This document shows, in pieces, positions 28,115-36,177 of a stretch of DNA of 64,000 nt. The notes below the pieces were generated by a model. That model did no database searches. It worked only from the letters and a program-made list of their open reading frames with translations, and was not told the origin of the DNA. Source of the stretch: Arthrobacter cupressi (lineage in GTDB: Bacteria; Actinomycetota; Actinomycetes; Actinomycetales; Micrococcaceae); the NCBI RefSeq assembly GCF_900099975.1, contig NZ_FNEI01000001.1, positions 1 through 64,000 of the forward strand, in the 5' to 3' direction. A program made the position numbers and the translations under genes. Numbering within the stretch: position 1 is the first letter of the stretch; each line of letters opens with the position of its first letter.

Positions 28115-28999
28115 ATGAGCCCCGCAAACGAACCGCGCCTGTCCAAGGCAGAGCGCACCGCCCAGGCCCGGGAAAGGGCCCGAGAGATCCGCGAAGCGCA
28201 GCTGAAGAAGGACAAACGGAACAAGCTGCTCATTGGCTGGGGCATCGTGGTTGCCGTGGTGGTGATCATCGGCATCATCGCTGTGACGGTCATGCAGGGC
28301 ATCCAGAACAACGCCCCGATTGCGGACAAGGGCCCGACGCCGGCCAACGGCAACGTCCACGGCGGCGTCACCCTGCTCAAGGGCACCGAAGTAGCCAAGT
28401 CCGAGGCCGCCAGCGTGGACCTAGCCTCCGTGCCGTCCGCACCGGCCACCAAGCCCGCCACCGTGGTGGCTCCCGGCGCTGAAGCGGAGGCCGGGAAGCC
28501 GGTCAAGGTAGTGGCATACATCGACTTCATCTGCCCCATCTGCAAGCAGTTCGAAACCGCGTACGGCGAGACCCTGACCAAGCTGCGGGACGAAGGCAAG
28601 ATCACCCTGGAATACCGCCCTCTGGGCTTCCTGGACCGCCAGTCCACCACCAACTATTCCTCCCGCGCGGCCAACGCCGCGGCCTGCGTGGCCAATGTCT
28701 CGCCGGACAAGTATGCAGCCTTCTTCAACCTGCTGTTCGAACGCCAGCCTGCCGAAGGCAGTGCCGGCATCTCCGACGACGAACTCAAGAAAATGGCCAC
28801 CGAAGTCGGCTCCGCCAGCATCGACTCCTGCGTGGAAAACAAGACCTACCGCCCCTACGTGAAGGTCATCACCCAGGAAACGCTGAACGTCGGCGTCACC
28901 GGCACGCCCACCGTCTTCATCGACGGCAAGCAGTGGAACGGCCAGACGACGCCGGACTTCCCCGGCGAATTGAACAAGGCCATCGCGGCGAAGAAGTAG
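28115..28999 (+). CDS. Membrane-anchored DsbA-like thioredoxin-fold protein
   Basis: A 294-aa protein with a basic cytoplasmic N-terminus, one membrane helix (LLIGWGIVVAVVVIIGIIAV, about residues 33-53), an Ala/Pro/Thr linker and an extracytoplasmic thioredoxin domain. The active site is CPIC in DFICPICKQFE, with the cis-Pro loop GVTGTPTVFIDG near the C-terminus, as in actinobacterial DsbA/Thioredoxin_4 proteins. GAGGA lies 6 bases before the ATG at 28115. Likely forms or repairs disulfides in exported proteins. Confidence 0.9.
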   Translation: MSPANEPRLSKAERTAQARERAREIREAQLKKDKRNKLLIGWGIVVAVVVIIGIIAVTVMQGIQNNAPIADKGPTPANGNVHGGVTLLKGTEVAKSEAASVDLASVPSAPATKPATVVAPGAEAEAGKPVKVVAYIDFICPICKQFETAYGETLTKLRDEGKITLEYRPLGFLDRQSTTNYSSRAANAAACVANVSPDKYAAFFNLLFERQPAEGSAGISDDELKKMATEVGSASIDSCVENKTYRPYVKVITQETLNVGVTGTPTVFIDGKQWNGQTTPDFPGELNKAIAAKK

Positions 29000-29013
29000 T
29001 CAGTCCTTGCGTT

Positions 29014-29064
29014 GCCGCGGGCCGGCGCTGCTGGATTCAGCGCCCGGCCCGCGGCCGTATTTTG
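29014..29064 (+). terminator. Terminator of the DsbA-like gene
   Basis: A 17-bp GC-rich stem with one bulge (29014-29030 with 29038-29055), followed by TATTTT. Confidence 0.75.
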
Positions 29065-29092
29065 GGACGTAGCCCTCGCGATGGGCTACCCT
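29062..29092 (+). promoter_or_regulatory. Possible tRNA-Thr promoter
   Basis: TTGGGA (29062-29067) and TACCCT (29087-29092), spacing 19, about 50 bases before the tRNA. The -35 overlaps the tail of the preceding terminator. Confidence 0.45.
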
Positions 29093-29142
29093 TGTTGAGC
29101 GTTCTTTTTTGACGCATCGCCCCGGGCTCGTTCCCGGGGAAC

Positions 29143-29219
29143 GCCTCCTTAGCTCAGTTGGCCAGAGCACCTGTCTTGTAAACAGGGGGTCGCCGGTTCG
29201 AATCCGGCAGGGGGCTCCA
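29143..29219 (+). tRNA. tRNA-Thr (anticodon TGT)
   Basis: Folds as a 77-base cloverleaf: acceptor GCCTCCT with AGGGGGC, D-arm TAGCTCAGTTGGC, anticodon stem CCTGT/ACAGG around CTTGTAA, and T-arm GCCGGTTCGAATCCGGC. CCA is encoded. Decodes ACA and, with wobble, other Thr codons. Confidence 0.96.
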
Positions 29220-29223
29220 CCAT

Positions 29224-29266
29224 ACCCCGTCTGCAGTTGCGAGATCGCAGCCGCAGGCGGGGTTTT
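29224..29266 (+). terminator. Terminator of the tRNA-Thr
   Basis: ACCCCG-TCTGC pairs with GCAG-GCGGGGT across a small inner stem and is followed by TTTT. From here to 29529 I see no gene, only a 17-bp palindrome at 29444. Confidence 0.75.
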
Positions 29267-29443
29267 CCCATGCCCAGGGCCGGGTTGTCACGCACGGCAA
29301 ACTTTCGCCCCCGGGCAGGCGCCACAGCCCGCCAAAAACTGCGGCAGACCGCCGTCGGGCAGCCCGAAAAGCCGCATCGCGTGACGCTCCACAGAGGCGC
29401 CTTTCCCCGAGGCGTTCCCAAAGGCATCCAAAATCAGGTCTTG

Positions 29444-29460
29444 CGTGATCTGCGATCACG
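29444..29460. promoter_or_regulatory. Operator-like palindrome CGTGATC-TGC-GATCACG
   Basis: Perfect 7-base arms with a 3-base spacer, about 70 bases before the aldehyde dehydrogenase remnant. Shape fits a CRP/FNR or GntR dimer site; it may be the surviving control site of a lost gene. Confidence 0.5.
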
Positions 29461-29529
29461 TACAGTGTGTGTGACGGGCCTTACCCCCGGGATGCTGAAA
29501 GCTCCACCTCGCCGGACCATGTGCGACCC

Positions 29530-29836
29530 GCAAGGCACCCGTTGTGGTGTATAACGACGCCGACCCTTGAGGCCGCCGCCAAGGGCGTCCGCAGTGCCGG
29601 GTTCTGGAACGGCGGCCAGGAGTGCGACGCGGCCTGCCGCGTGCTCGTCCACGAATCCGTCGCGGAGAAGTTCACCGACTGCTGGTCCGCGAGGTCAGCG
29701 AGATCTCGATCGGCACCCCCGGCTCGCCCGTTCGCTGTCCGTCCCGCGCCGGCTGGACTTCGGCACCGTCTGGGTCAACACGCACCTGGTGATCGCCAAT
29801 GAGGTGCCCTGGGGTGGTTTCAACGGGTCGGGCTAA
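29530..29836 (+). pseudogene. Aldehyde dehydrogenase remnant
   Basis: Pieces of an NAD-dependent aldehyde dehydrogenase are readable in three frames: KAPVVVYNDAD (29531-29563), then LEAAAKGVRSAGFWNGGQEC plus DAACRVLVHESVAEKFTD holding the catalytic Cys, then LLVREVSEISIGTPGS, then the C-terminal RRLDFGTVWVNTHLVIANEV before a stop. There are at least two frameshifts, no N-terminal NAD-binding half, and an internal deletion of roughly 150-180 residues before the C-terminal block. The WNGGQEC form is typical of gamma-aminobutyraldehyde-type dehydrogenases. Non-functional. Confidence 0.85.
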
Positions 29837-30021
29837 GGCCTCTACGCTGTCGGTGGCGCAGGGGCCTTGTGCCGCCCATTACTCATGTATGCAATGAAGC
29901 AGCTTCAGCTTACGCCCGCACAATCACGGCGGACAACGGGTGTTCCATCGGCGGCCCATCGCGGGTAGCATCTTGCCCGCCGCCTGGGAAACCCGGCCTG
30001 CGCTCGTGAAGCCCTGACCGG

Positions 30022-31026
30022 TCAGCCCGCGGTGCGTCCGTCCTTTGTTACTGGGACTGGGCGGGCGGAAGTGGTCCCCACCGACTTTGGGGGTGGGGAC
30101 CACCCGTCCCGCCGCTCTATAAGGTGACGCCCACGCTCACATCCATTGCCGCCATGCCACGCGGGTTGCAACTTTGCAGGCTGTGGAGAGGCTGCAGCTT
30201 TAGCCCTTCTCCCGGGTTGCGATGGCGGGAACGCCTGCGGGGTATCCGGGAAGGGCATTGCCGGGGTGTGGAACAGCCAGAGGGCAAGCCGTCGGTAGGC
30301 GTTCCAGTTGTTGTCGCGGACCCGCAGAGATGCGGTGTACGTGGTCTTGGAGCTCTTCCAGACCCGGACAATGTCCAGGGGAACCGGGTCGGTACCGGGC
30401 AGCGCCAGGGATACGGCCCCGGCGTCGGGGAGGGCATCGGCTTCAACCTGGACGGCGGCGCCGCCCATGGAGATGTCCAGCAGCCGGCCGGAGACCCCGG
30501 TGAGGGTGACGGGGACATCGAGGCGGACCCGGTGTGCGCTCCGGCGTGAGGTGGCGAATTCGGCGGCCCGGATCCGCAGGGTTCCCAGGACCAGGACCAC
30601 CCCCGCCAGGACGAGCCAGACGCCTGCGGCGACGGTGGAGCCGGGGCTGGTCCGCCAGGGCACCCAGCCGAGAACGCCGGCGGTGGCGTAGAGGATGATT
30701 GCGCCTACGATGATGATCAGCACGATCAGGATCCGCGGGGCCCTGCCGCGCAGGCGCAGTTCCGCGGCGCCTTTGGGCGTGACTCGGGCCAACCCAGAGG
30801 CCCAAGGCTGGGCGGGGTCGGCGCTGTGAGAGCCCTGTACCGAGCCGGGACTCTCTCCCCCAGCCGCCGCCGGCCCCGCTCCATCCTCGCCACCTTGCAC
30901 TCCGGTAGCCCTCGCTGCGCGACTTGAACGGCCAAGTGACCATGGTGTGCGAACGGTCACAGAACGCCTCAGAAATCCCCTCGTTCCGGCCCGCCAAACC
31001 CTTGATCTTTGCCCTATCATGACCAT
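30022..31026 (-). CDS. PilZ-domain membrane protein, likely 5'-truncated cellulose-synthase-like remnant
   Basis: 334 aa in the longest reading. Residues about 1-80 look like non-coding translation (Arg/Ser/Gly rich). From about residue 80 it resembles the C-terminus of a BcsA-like glycosyltransferase: VTPKGAAELRLR, two membrane helices (about 96-118 and 130-151), then a PilZ domain with RSAHR (RxxxR) and DISMGG (DxSxxG), the cyclic-di-GMP-binding pair. The glycosyltransferase core is absent. A perfect 12-bp hairpin at 30071-30103 lies inside the 3' end, and another frame stops just before it (30117), hinting at a frameshift. Real start and intactness are uncertain. Confidence 0.5.
   Translation of the reverse strand: MVMIGQRSRVWRAGTRGFLRRSVTVRTPWSLGRSSRAARATGVQGGEDGAGPAAAGGESPGSVQGSHSADPAQPWASGLARVTPKGAAELRLRGRAPRILIVLIIIVGAIILYATAGVLGWVPWRTSPGSTVAAGVWLVLAGVVLVLGTLRIRAAEFATSRRSAHRVRLDVPVTLTGVSGRLLDISMGGAAVQVEADALPDAGAVSLALPGTDPVPLDIVRVWKSSKTTYTASLRVRDNNWNAYRRLALWLFHTPAMPFPDTPQAFPPSQPGRRAKAAASPQPAKLQPAWHGGNGCERGRHLIERRDGWSPPPKSVGTTSARPVPVTKDGRTAG
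30071..30103. terminator. Perfect hairpin, possible terminator of the PilZ gene
   Basis: GTGGTCCCCACC (30071-30082) pairs perfectly with GGTGGGGACCAC (30092-30103). It overlaps the annotated reading frame, which suggests the original gene ended earlier. Confidence 0.55.
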
Positions 31027-31144
31027 ACGGGGGAATGGTAAGTGTGCTTATGAAGGCCGCCGGGCGACAGCAGGCACCGATTGAATTGACGAGATTTCAG
31101 GCCGCAGCCCGGGGCGGACTTCATTGAACGACGGAGACTCAGCG

Positions 31145-31333
31145 ATGGCCTATCTGGCAACCTTCGAGGAAATACTGCGGCGCACATACGTACTCTTGGG
31201 CGACGCCGAAAACGAGTTGCGTTCGGACTGGAGATCAGACAGCGGCCCGAACCGGGAACAGGCCAGGGCTTCGCGGGAAGTCCAGGAACTGATCTCCCAG
31301 GCGAAGGCCGCGCTGGCCAGAGCGGCCCAGTAA
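31145..31333 (+). CDS. Small hypothetical protein
   Basis: A 62-aa, strongly helical and charged peptide with no membrane segment or cysteines; family not recognised. GGAG lies 8 bases before the ATG at 31145. It sits alone in the decayed region, divergent from the PilZ remnant. Confidence 0.5.
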   Translation: MAYLATFEEILRRTYVLLGDAENELRSDWRSDSGPNREQARASREVQELISQAKAALARAAQ

Positions 31334-31433
31334 AGCGATCAGGAGGCTGGGGGCAGGCCGCAGATCCGGCACCGTCGTGCAGATCTGCTTGGGCAAGGAC
31401 AACAATTTCATCAAACCGCGTCGGACCAATCCC

Positions 31434-31790
31434 ATGAAAACCCCCCGCGCTTCCCTGGTGGAGGCACTCCCTCTGACGATCCTGACCTTCCAGGTCAACA
31501 ACCCCTGTCTGAACCTGATGGGTGATTCCTGGTCCCTCACTTTGATGTGCCCCTGGATGATCCGCCCGCCAGACTCCCAGTTCGACTGGAGCTCGCCCGA
31601 TCTGCAATCAAGGCTCCAGGAGCTGGTGGGACGCAAACTTGTCGACGCGCAAGCCGACGGTGAACAACTCATCGACCCCGTGTTCATCCTCGACGACGGG
31701 ACGCGGATCGATCTGTTCGCCGGCGGAAATCCCCATCCGTGGACTCTGGAACTGCCAGGCGCCGTACTCATCGGCGTCAACTACGAGTAG
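31434..31790 (+). CDS. Hypothetical protein, loosely DUF6188-like
   Basis: A 118-aa soluble protein. The frame is open from 31377, but the ATG at 31434 (MKTPRASLVEALPLTILTFQ) gives a plausible start. LVGRKLVDAQADGEQLIDPV and FILDDGTRIDLFAG suggest a small two-layer beta domain in which an acidic 'DDGT' strand is followed by WTLELPG. I recall similar patterns in DUF6188 proteins, but this is weak. No promoter is obvious. Confidence 0.5.
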   Translation: MKTPRASLVEALPLTILTFQVNNPCLNLMGDSWSLTLMCPWMIRPPDSQFDWSSPDLQSRLQELVGRKLVDAQADGEQLIDPVFILDDGTRIDLFAGGNPHPWTLELPGAVLIGVNYE

Positions 31791-31854
31791 ATCGGGGACG
31801 GCCCTGGCTCCCACGGGCTGAGTTGCCCGCAGGTTCCTGGCTTGGACAGCGATT

Positions 31855-32030
31855 CAGGAAGCAGGCCGCGGAGGACGTGGCCGGCGGGCTCGGCCAGGTG
31901 ATCGCCGATGCGGTTGCCGGGCGCGAGAACCCCGCACCGGTGCGGTTGCCGGGACTGCAGGATCTGGCCATCGGCCGCCTCCTCTATGACGCGGCGCTGG
32001 AGCGTGGCCGGGGCCCCAGGTCGATCCCTC
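31855..32030 (+). pseudogene. Unassigned coding remnant
   Basis: This part of the 403-base gap (31791-32193) reads KQAAEDVAGGLGQVIADAVA followed by ENPAPVRLPGLQDLAIGRLL without a start codon or Shine-Dalgarno of its own. The regular hydrophobic spacing looks like a helical C-terminal tail of an enzyme, possibly an oxidoreductase, but I cannot assign it. The rest of the gap holds only the operator at 32049 and the downstream gene's leader. Confidence 0.3.
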
Positions 32031-32048
32031 GTCCTGAGTCTGAAACTC

Positions 32049-32064
32049 ATTTGGTATGCCAAGT
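32049..32064. promoter_or_regulatory. GntR-like operator (ATTTGGTA-TGCCAAGT)
   Basis: Half-sites match at 6 of 8; the left half ATTTGGTA is identical to the palindrome at 13114. It lies 130 bases upstream of the MFS start. Confidence 0.55.
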
Positions 32065-32193
32065 ATGTAAAATGTCACCGTTTACTAGTGACATTGCACA
32101 CAAAAAGTGGAATCCTGTATGCCAAGAGCGATGAATGGACGTCCTGCTCGCTTGGGCGGGACCGCCGTTCTTCCCCAACAGAAAGGCAATGCG

Positions 32194-33636
32194 ATGGCAA
32201 CCACGCGGTCACTCCTTGAACGCATGGACGGTATGCGGGTAGGCAAGCCGCACGTCCAGCTCGCGTTCATCGGAGGCCTTGGACTGCTGTTTGACGGCAT
32301 GGACGGCTCGCTCGTCTCCTACATCATGCCGATCATCAAACCGCTCTGGCACCTGGATGGCGCCCAGGCCGGCCTCATCGGCAGCTCCCTGCTGATAGGC
32401 ATCTTCATTGGCGCCATCGGGGCCGGCGCCCTCGGCGACAGGATCGGCCGCCGCAAGGTCATGATGTACGCACTCGCCCTCTACGCGAGCGCGACGATCG
32501 TTGCCGCGTTCTCCCAGGGCTGGGAATTCTTCTTCATCATGCGGGTGATCGCGGGCATCGGCATCGGCGCCGAGGCCGCCATCATTCCTACATTCATCGC
32601 CGAATTCATCCCGAAGAAGCGCCGGGGCTTCTTCGTCGGCGCGGTGGCCGGGTTCTTCGCCCTCGGTTACGTCAGCGCGGCCCTGATCGGCACCACGGTC
32701 GTCGCCGGCCTGCCCGAAGGGTGGCGGATCGGCCAGCTCATCACCGCCGTCCCCATCGTGATGCTCCTCTGGTGGCGGCGCGTGCTTCCAGAATCCCCGC
32801 GCTGGCTCCTCACCCGTGGCCGCGAGGCCGAGGCAGAGCGGATTGTCCAGGGCCTCGAGGAAGGGCGGCTCGTCCGCACCAGCGGCTCGGGCGTCATCGC
32901 CGTCAAAGCGGAGGCCCCGAAGGCGCCGCCCCTGTTTCAACAGGCCGAACTGTGGCGGCACGGCAATGCCCGCCGCACCGCGGTGATCTGGCTGCTCTGG
33001 ATCTCGGTGACGTTCTCCTTCTATGGCTTCTTCGTCTGGATTCCCTCTCTCCTCGTGGCCAAGGGAATGACCATCACCGGCAGCTTTACGTACTCCCTGA
33101 TCATCACGATCGCGCAGATCCCTGGCTACTACAGTGCCGCATTCCTCAATGAGCGGCTCAGCCGCCGCGTGACCATCGCGATTTACCTCAGCGGCGGTGC
33201 CGTGGCAGCCTTCCTGCTCTCGCAGGCGCCCAGCGAAGGCGCGGTCCTCGCCTTCGGTTCCCTCCTCTCCTTCTTCATGAACGGCTGCTACGCCGGCCTC
33301 TACGCCTACACCCCGGAGGTCTACGGGACCCGGCTGAGGGCCACCGGCATGGGCAGTGCTTCGGCCTTCGGCCGGATCGGCGGGATCACGGCCCCGATCC
33401 TGATCGGCGCCGCCTACCCGGTGCTCGGTTTCGGCGGCGTGTTCACCATGGTCATGGCGGTACTGGGCGGCGCGGCGTTGGTGGTCCTGGTCTTCGGGGT
33501 GTCCACCAGCGGCCGCTCCCTCGAAGAAATCGACGAGCGGGCATCCGGAAAGACGACGACGGCGGGCGGGGACGGTCCGCTCGACCCCGCCGGAGCGGCC
33601 GTACGGACGGCAGAGAGGAACACCCATGGCGGTTAG
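32194..33636 (+). CDS. MFS transporter, sugar/metabolite:H+ symporter family
   Basis: A 480-aa 12-helix transporter. The first inter-helix loop carries GDRIGRRKVM (family GxxxDRxGRR), the sixth helix is followed by PESPRWLLTRGREAEAERIV, and EVYGTRLRATGMG marks the second half, as in aromatic-acid/carboxylate symporters such as the AAHS and SP groups. AGAAAGG sits 6 bases before the ATG at 32194. Its last 11 bases overlap the amidohydrolase start, so the two are co-translated and likely work on one substrate. Confidence 0.9.
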   Translation: MATTRSLLERMDGMRVGKPHVQLAFIGGLGLLFDGMDGSLVSYIMPIIKPLWHLDGAQAGLIGSSLLIGIFIGAIGAGALGDRIGRRKVMMYALALYASATIVAAFSQGWEFFFIMRVIAGIGIGAEAAIIPTFIAEFIPKKRRGFFVGAVAGFFALGYVSAALIGTTVVAGLPEGWRIGQLITAVPIVMLLWWRRVLPESPRWLLTRGREAEAERIVQGLEEGRLVRTSGSGVIAVKAEAPKAPPLFQQAELWRHGNARRTAVIWLLWISVTFSFYGFFVWIPSLLVAKGMTITGSFTYSLIITIAQIPGYYSAAFLNERLSRRVTIAIYLSGGAVAAFLLSQAPSEGAVLAFGSLLSFFMNGCYAGLYAYTPEVYGTRLRATGMGSASAFGRIGGITAPILIGAAYPVLGFGGVFTMVMAVLGGAALVVLVFGVSTSGRSLEEIDERASGKTTTAGGDGPLDPAGAAVRTAERNTHGG

Positions 33637-34822
33637 GACAGATCCGGGGCAGATCCGCACGGGGTCCGTCGTCCTCCGCAATGCACGGATCCTCGACGTG
33701 GAAAGCGGGGAACTGGGGGCGCCGCGGACCGTTGTGGCCCGCGACGGGAGGATCGCCGAAATTTCGGAGTCGACCCGGACGGTGCAGGACGCCGTCGAGA
33801 TCGACCTCGGCGGACTGACGGTGCTGCCCGGCCTGATCGACGCCCACGCCCACGTCACCCAGGCCTCAGGCGACTTCAACGAAATCCTCTCCTGGACGCC
33901 GTCGTACCACGCGGCGCGCACCGCCCGGGTGATGCACGGGATGCTGTTGCGCGGCTTCACCCTCGTCCGCGACATGGGCGGGGCCGACACAGGGCTGTCC
34001 CGCGCCGTCGAGGAGCGGCTCGTCACCGGGCCCCGGCTGAAGGCCGGCGGGCCGATCTTCGCCCCCACCGGCGGGCATGTCCTGGCGAAGGTCTGCGACG
34101 GCGAGGTGGAACTCCGCCGGGCCCTGCGTGCGGAGTTCCGGGACGGGGCGGACCATGCCAAGCTCACGCTCTCGGGCGGAGTTGTCTCAAAGATGCGGCT
34201 CGAAGCGCTGGGCTTCTCGGACGCGGAGGTGGTTGCCGCCGTCGACGAGGCCCGATTGGCGCACCGGTACATCGCGGCGCATGTCTACACGGCGGAGGCG
34301 GTCTCGCGCGCGCTGCGGCTGGGCGTGCGGACGATCGAGCACGGAAACCTCCTGGACGATGAATGCATCGAGCTGTTCCTGGCCAAGGGCGCCTTCTACG
34401 TGCCGACCCTGGCCACTTACTGGGCCATCCTGTCCGGTGCCAGCGGGCATGGCCTGGACCCGGCCAAGAAGGCGGCCGTGGAGGACATCTTTGAGCGCGG
34501 CCTTGAATCGCTGGCCAAGGCCGCGGCCGCCGGCGTACGCATTGGCTACGGGACGGACCTGCACGGTGCGGGGCTGGACCACCAGCTTGAAGAGTTCCGC
34601 CTCCGGGCCAGGGTCCAGGCGCCGCTCGAGGTGCTTCGTTCGGCCACCCTCGTGGGCGCGGAAATCGTGGGGGAGAGCGGCCGGGCCGGCGTGGTGGCGG
34701 AGGGCGGTTACGCCGACCTGATCGCCGTGGACGGGGATCCGCTCGCGGACATTGGCGTGCTGGCGGACGGACGGTCCTTGCGGTTCATCCTCACCGACGG
34801 CGATCCCGTGCGGATTGCCTGA
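33626..34822 (+). CDS. Metal-dependent amidohydrolase
   Basis: A 398-aa enzyme of the imidazolonepropionase/Xaa-Pro-dipeptidase-like amidohydrolase group. All expected metal ligands are seen: DAHAH (about residues 72-76), the carboxylated Lys in HAKLTLSGG (about 174), His in IAAHVYTAEA and IEHGNLL, and the Asp in YGTDLHGAG. The loop after TGGH is shorter than usual. Such enzymes cleave cyclic amides, peptidic or carbamate bonds; the substrate is presumably imported by the preceding MFS protein. Confidence 0.88.
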   Translation: MAVRTDPGQIRTGSVVLRNARILDVESGELGAPRTVVARDGRIAEISESTRTVQDAVEIDLGGLTVLPGLIDAHAHVTQASGDFNEILSWTPSYHAARTARVMHGMLLRGFTLVRDMGGADTGLSRAVEERLVTGPRLKAGGPIFAPTGGHVLAKVCDGEVELRRALRAEFRDGADHAKLTLSGGVVSKMRLEALGFSDAEVVAAVDEARLAHRYIAAHVYTAEAVSRALRLGVRTIEHGNLLDDECIELFLAKGAFYVPTLATYWAILSGASGHGLDPAKKAAVEDIFERGLESLAKAAAAGVRIGYGTDLHGAGLDHQLEEFRLRARVQAPLEVLRSATLVGAEIVGESGRAGVVAEGGYADLIAVDGDPLADIGVLADGRSLRFILTDGDPVRIA

Positions 34823-35276
34823 CGCGACCCCAGCCGGGGGCCGGCCGCCGCGGGAAGCGGCTGCCGGCCTTTGCCATGAGCAGGGCGGTCAGCAATGCCG
34901 CCGCGACATGGAAGACCAGCATCACTTCCTGCACATGCCCGGCTGTCGACTGCGCCGCTCCCTGGACCAATGGCAGGCCCAGCACGTGTGAATGCTGCGA
35001 TGACCCTTGGCCCGGGACTATCCCGGAGAAGAGCACGAAGGCCAGGTGGAGTGCCTGCTGGGTGACCCCGCACAGAAGGAGCAGCGCCCACACAGGCAGG
35101 CGCAACCGGGACAACAGCGAGGCGCACATGCTGAGCAGCGCCGCGAAAGCAAGCAGTGCCGGCGGCCAAGGGAGATCCCCGCCGGACGCCAGATGGGCCA
35201 GCAGCCCCGTCCCCGTGGCCACAGGGCCCAGCAGCCACGGCGTGTACCCGGCCGCCCGATTTTCCGTGGATTCCAT
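34791..35276 (-). CDS. Small integral membrane protein with His-rich loops
   Basis: A 161-aa protein with four or five hydrophobic helices and a basic C-terminal tail (SRFPRRPAPGWGRVRQSA). His-containing segments QQALHLAFVLFSG, SSQHSHVLG and GHVQEVMLVFHVAAA sit at membrane borders and resemble metal-handling membrane proteins, but I do not recognise the family. GGAG lies 6 bases before the ATG at 35276. Its 3' end overlaps the amidohydrolase stop by 32 bases, convergently. Confidence 0.68.
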   Translation of the reverse strand: MESTENRAAGYTPWLLGPVATGTGLLAHLASGGDLPWPPALLAFAALLSMCASLLSRLRLPVWALLLLCGVTQQALHLAFVLFSGIVPGQGSSQHSHVLGLPLVQGAAQSTAGHVQEVMLVFHVAAALLTALLMAKAGSRFPRRPAPGWGRVRQSARDRRR

Positions 35277-35614
35277 GATCACTCCATGGTGCCCGGGTAG
35301 GCAGGCAATGGGAATGAGTATCCGGAACGAAAAGTAGCCGGGACGGGCCCTGAAAAACGAGTACAAACTACTCGGGCGCCCTGTCCCACGCGTCCCTATT
35401 GTTTCTAGCAGCACGCAAAGAGCGTGTAGGCATTCAGCGGGATGCCATCTGTCACGAGCTGGACGGTGGAGATGGTGCACAGTTGGGGCGCGTCATGTGC
35501 CAACGATCCGAGTGCGCGGATTTCATCTATTGAAAAAGGCCGGCCAGAACGCAGAGGTCGCGGGACTACAGGGACCCGGGACCGGAATTTCCAATGCTCA
35601 TTGAGGAGTGAAGA
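35277..35614. other. Intergenic region with a minus-strand terminator
   Basis: At 35353-35374 the minus strand reads CGAGTA-GTTTG-TACTCG followed by TTTTT, a Rho-independent terminator 30 bases past a minus-strand reading frame that stops at 35405. That frame ends in LNAYTLFACC but has no acceptable start codon before the divergent gene at 35615, so it is not called as a gene. No other feature is seen. Confidence 0.55.
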
Positions 35615-35950
35615 ATGAAGCGAATACTGGCCGCGGCTGCTGTTGCGGGCATGGTTTTCCTCGGCGGGGCCATGCCCGCCAGCGCTGCCCCTGCGGAAGG
35701 ACAATTGTGTCCGGAGTGGGATTCAGGCCGGATCGACGTTACCGGAGACGTCACGTCGATCACCTTGACGGCACCGGCCGGCATGGTCATCACCGCAACC
35801 TGCGTCAAGGCAGGCTCGGCGAACCAGGGCCTCGGTGCGGAGATCACCTACTACGATCCCGGAGTCACCAGCGTGACCCTCACGCACACCTCCGGCAAGG
35901 GGCTGTCGCACTACTCAGTCATGTACGGTACGGGCGGTCCCTCCAGCTAG
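35615..35950 (+). CDS. Small secreted protein
   Basis: A 111-aa protein with a clear Sec signal peptide (MKRILAAAAVAGMVFLGGA, cleavage after ASA at about residue 24). The mature part is beta-rich, with two cysteines (LCPEW and ATCVKAG) that could form a disulfide. Family not recognised. GAGGAGTGA lies just before the ATG and a good terminator follows. Confidence 0.8.
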   Translation: MKRILAAAAVAGMVFLGGAMPASAAPAEGQLCPEWDSGRIDVTGDVTSITLTAPAGMVITATCVKAGSANQGLGAEITYYDPGVTSVTLTHTSGKGLSHYSVMYGTGGPSS

Positions 35951-35967
35951 GCGGACACGACTGAGAG

Positions 35968-36013
35968 AAAAATGGAAGCTTCCGCGGGCCCTCCCGTGGA
36001 GGCTTCCATTTTT
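35968..36013 (+). terminator. Rho-independent terminator
   Basis: AAAAATGGAAGC-TTCCGCGGG pairs with CCCGTGGAG-GCTTCCATTTTT; works in both directions because both arms end in A/T tracts. Confidence 0.88.
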
Positions 36014-36177
36014 AACCCGGCTGCGCTAAAACGCGCCGCATCCGGCGCGGAACGGGTGCGGTGACGCCGAAAATGTTTTCTTGGACACACTATTCGTTGA
36101 AGCCATGTACTATGCCCTAAACTCCTTCACTGAGGTGCCGGAATGGCACTGTGCAGCAACGAAAGCGAACCACACTA

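Noticed and set aside
29143..29219. Phage or island attachment site at tRNA-Thr
   Set aside because: No integrase gene and no second copy of the tRNA 3' end was noticed within the window; kept only as a possibility in the decay finding.
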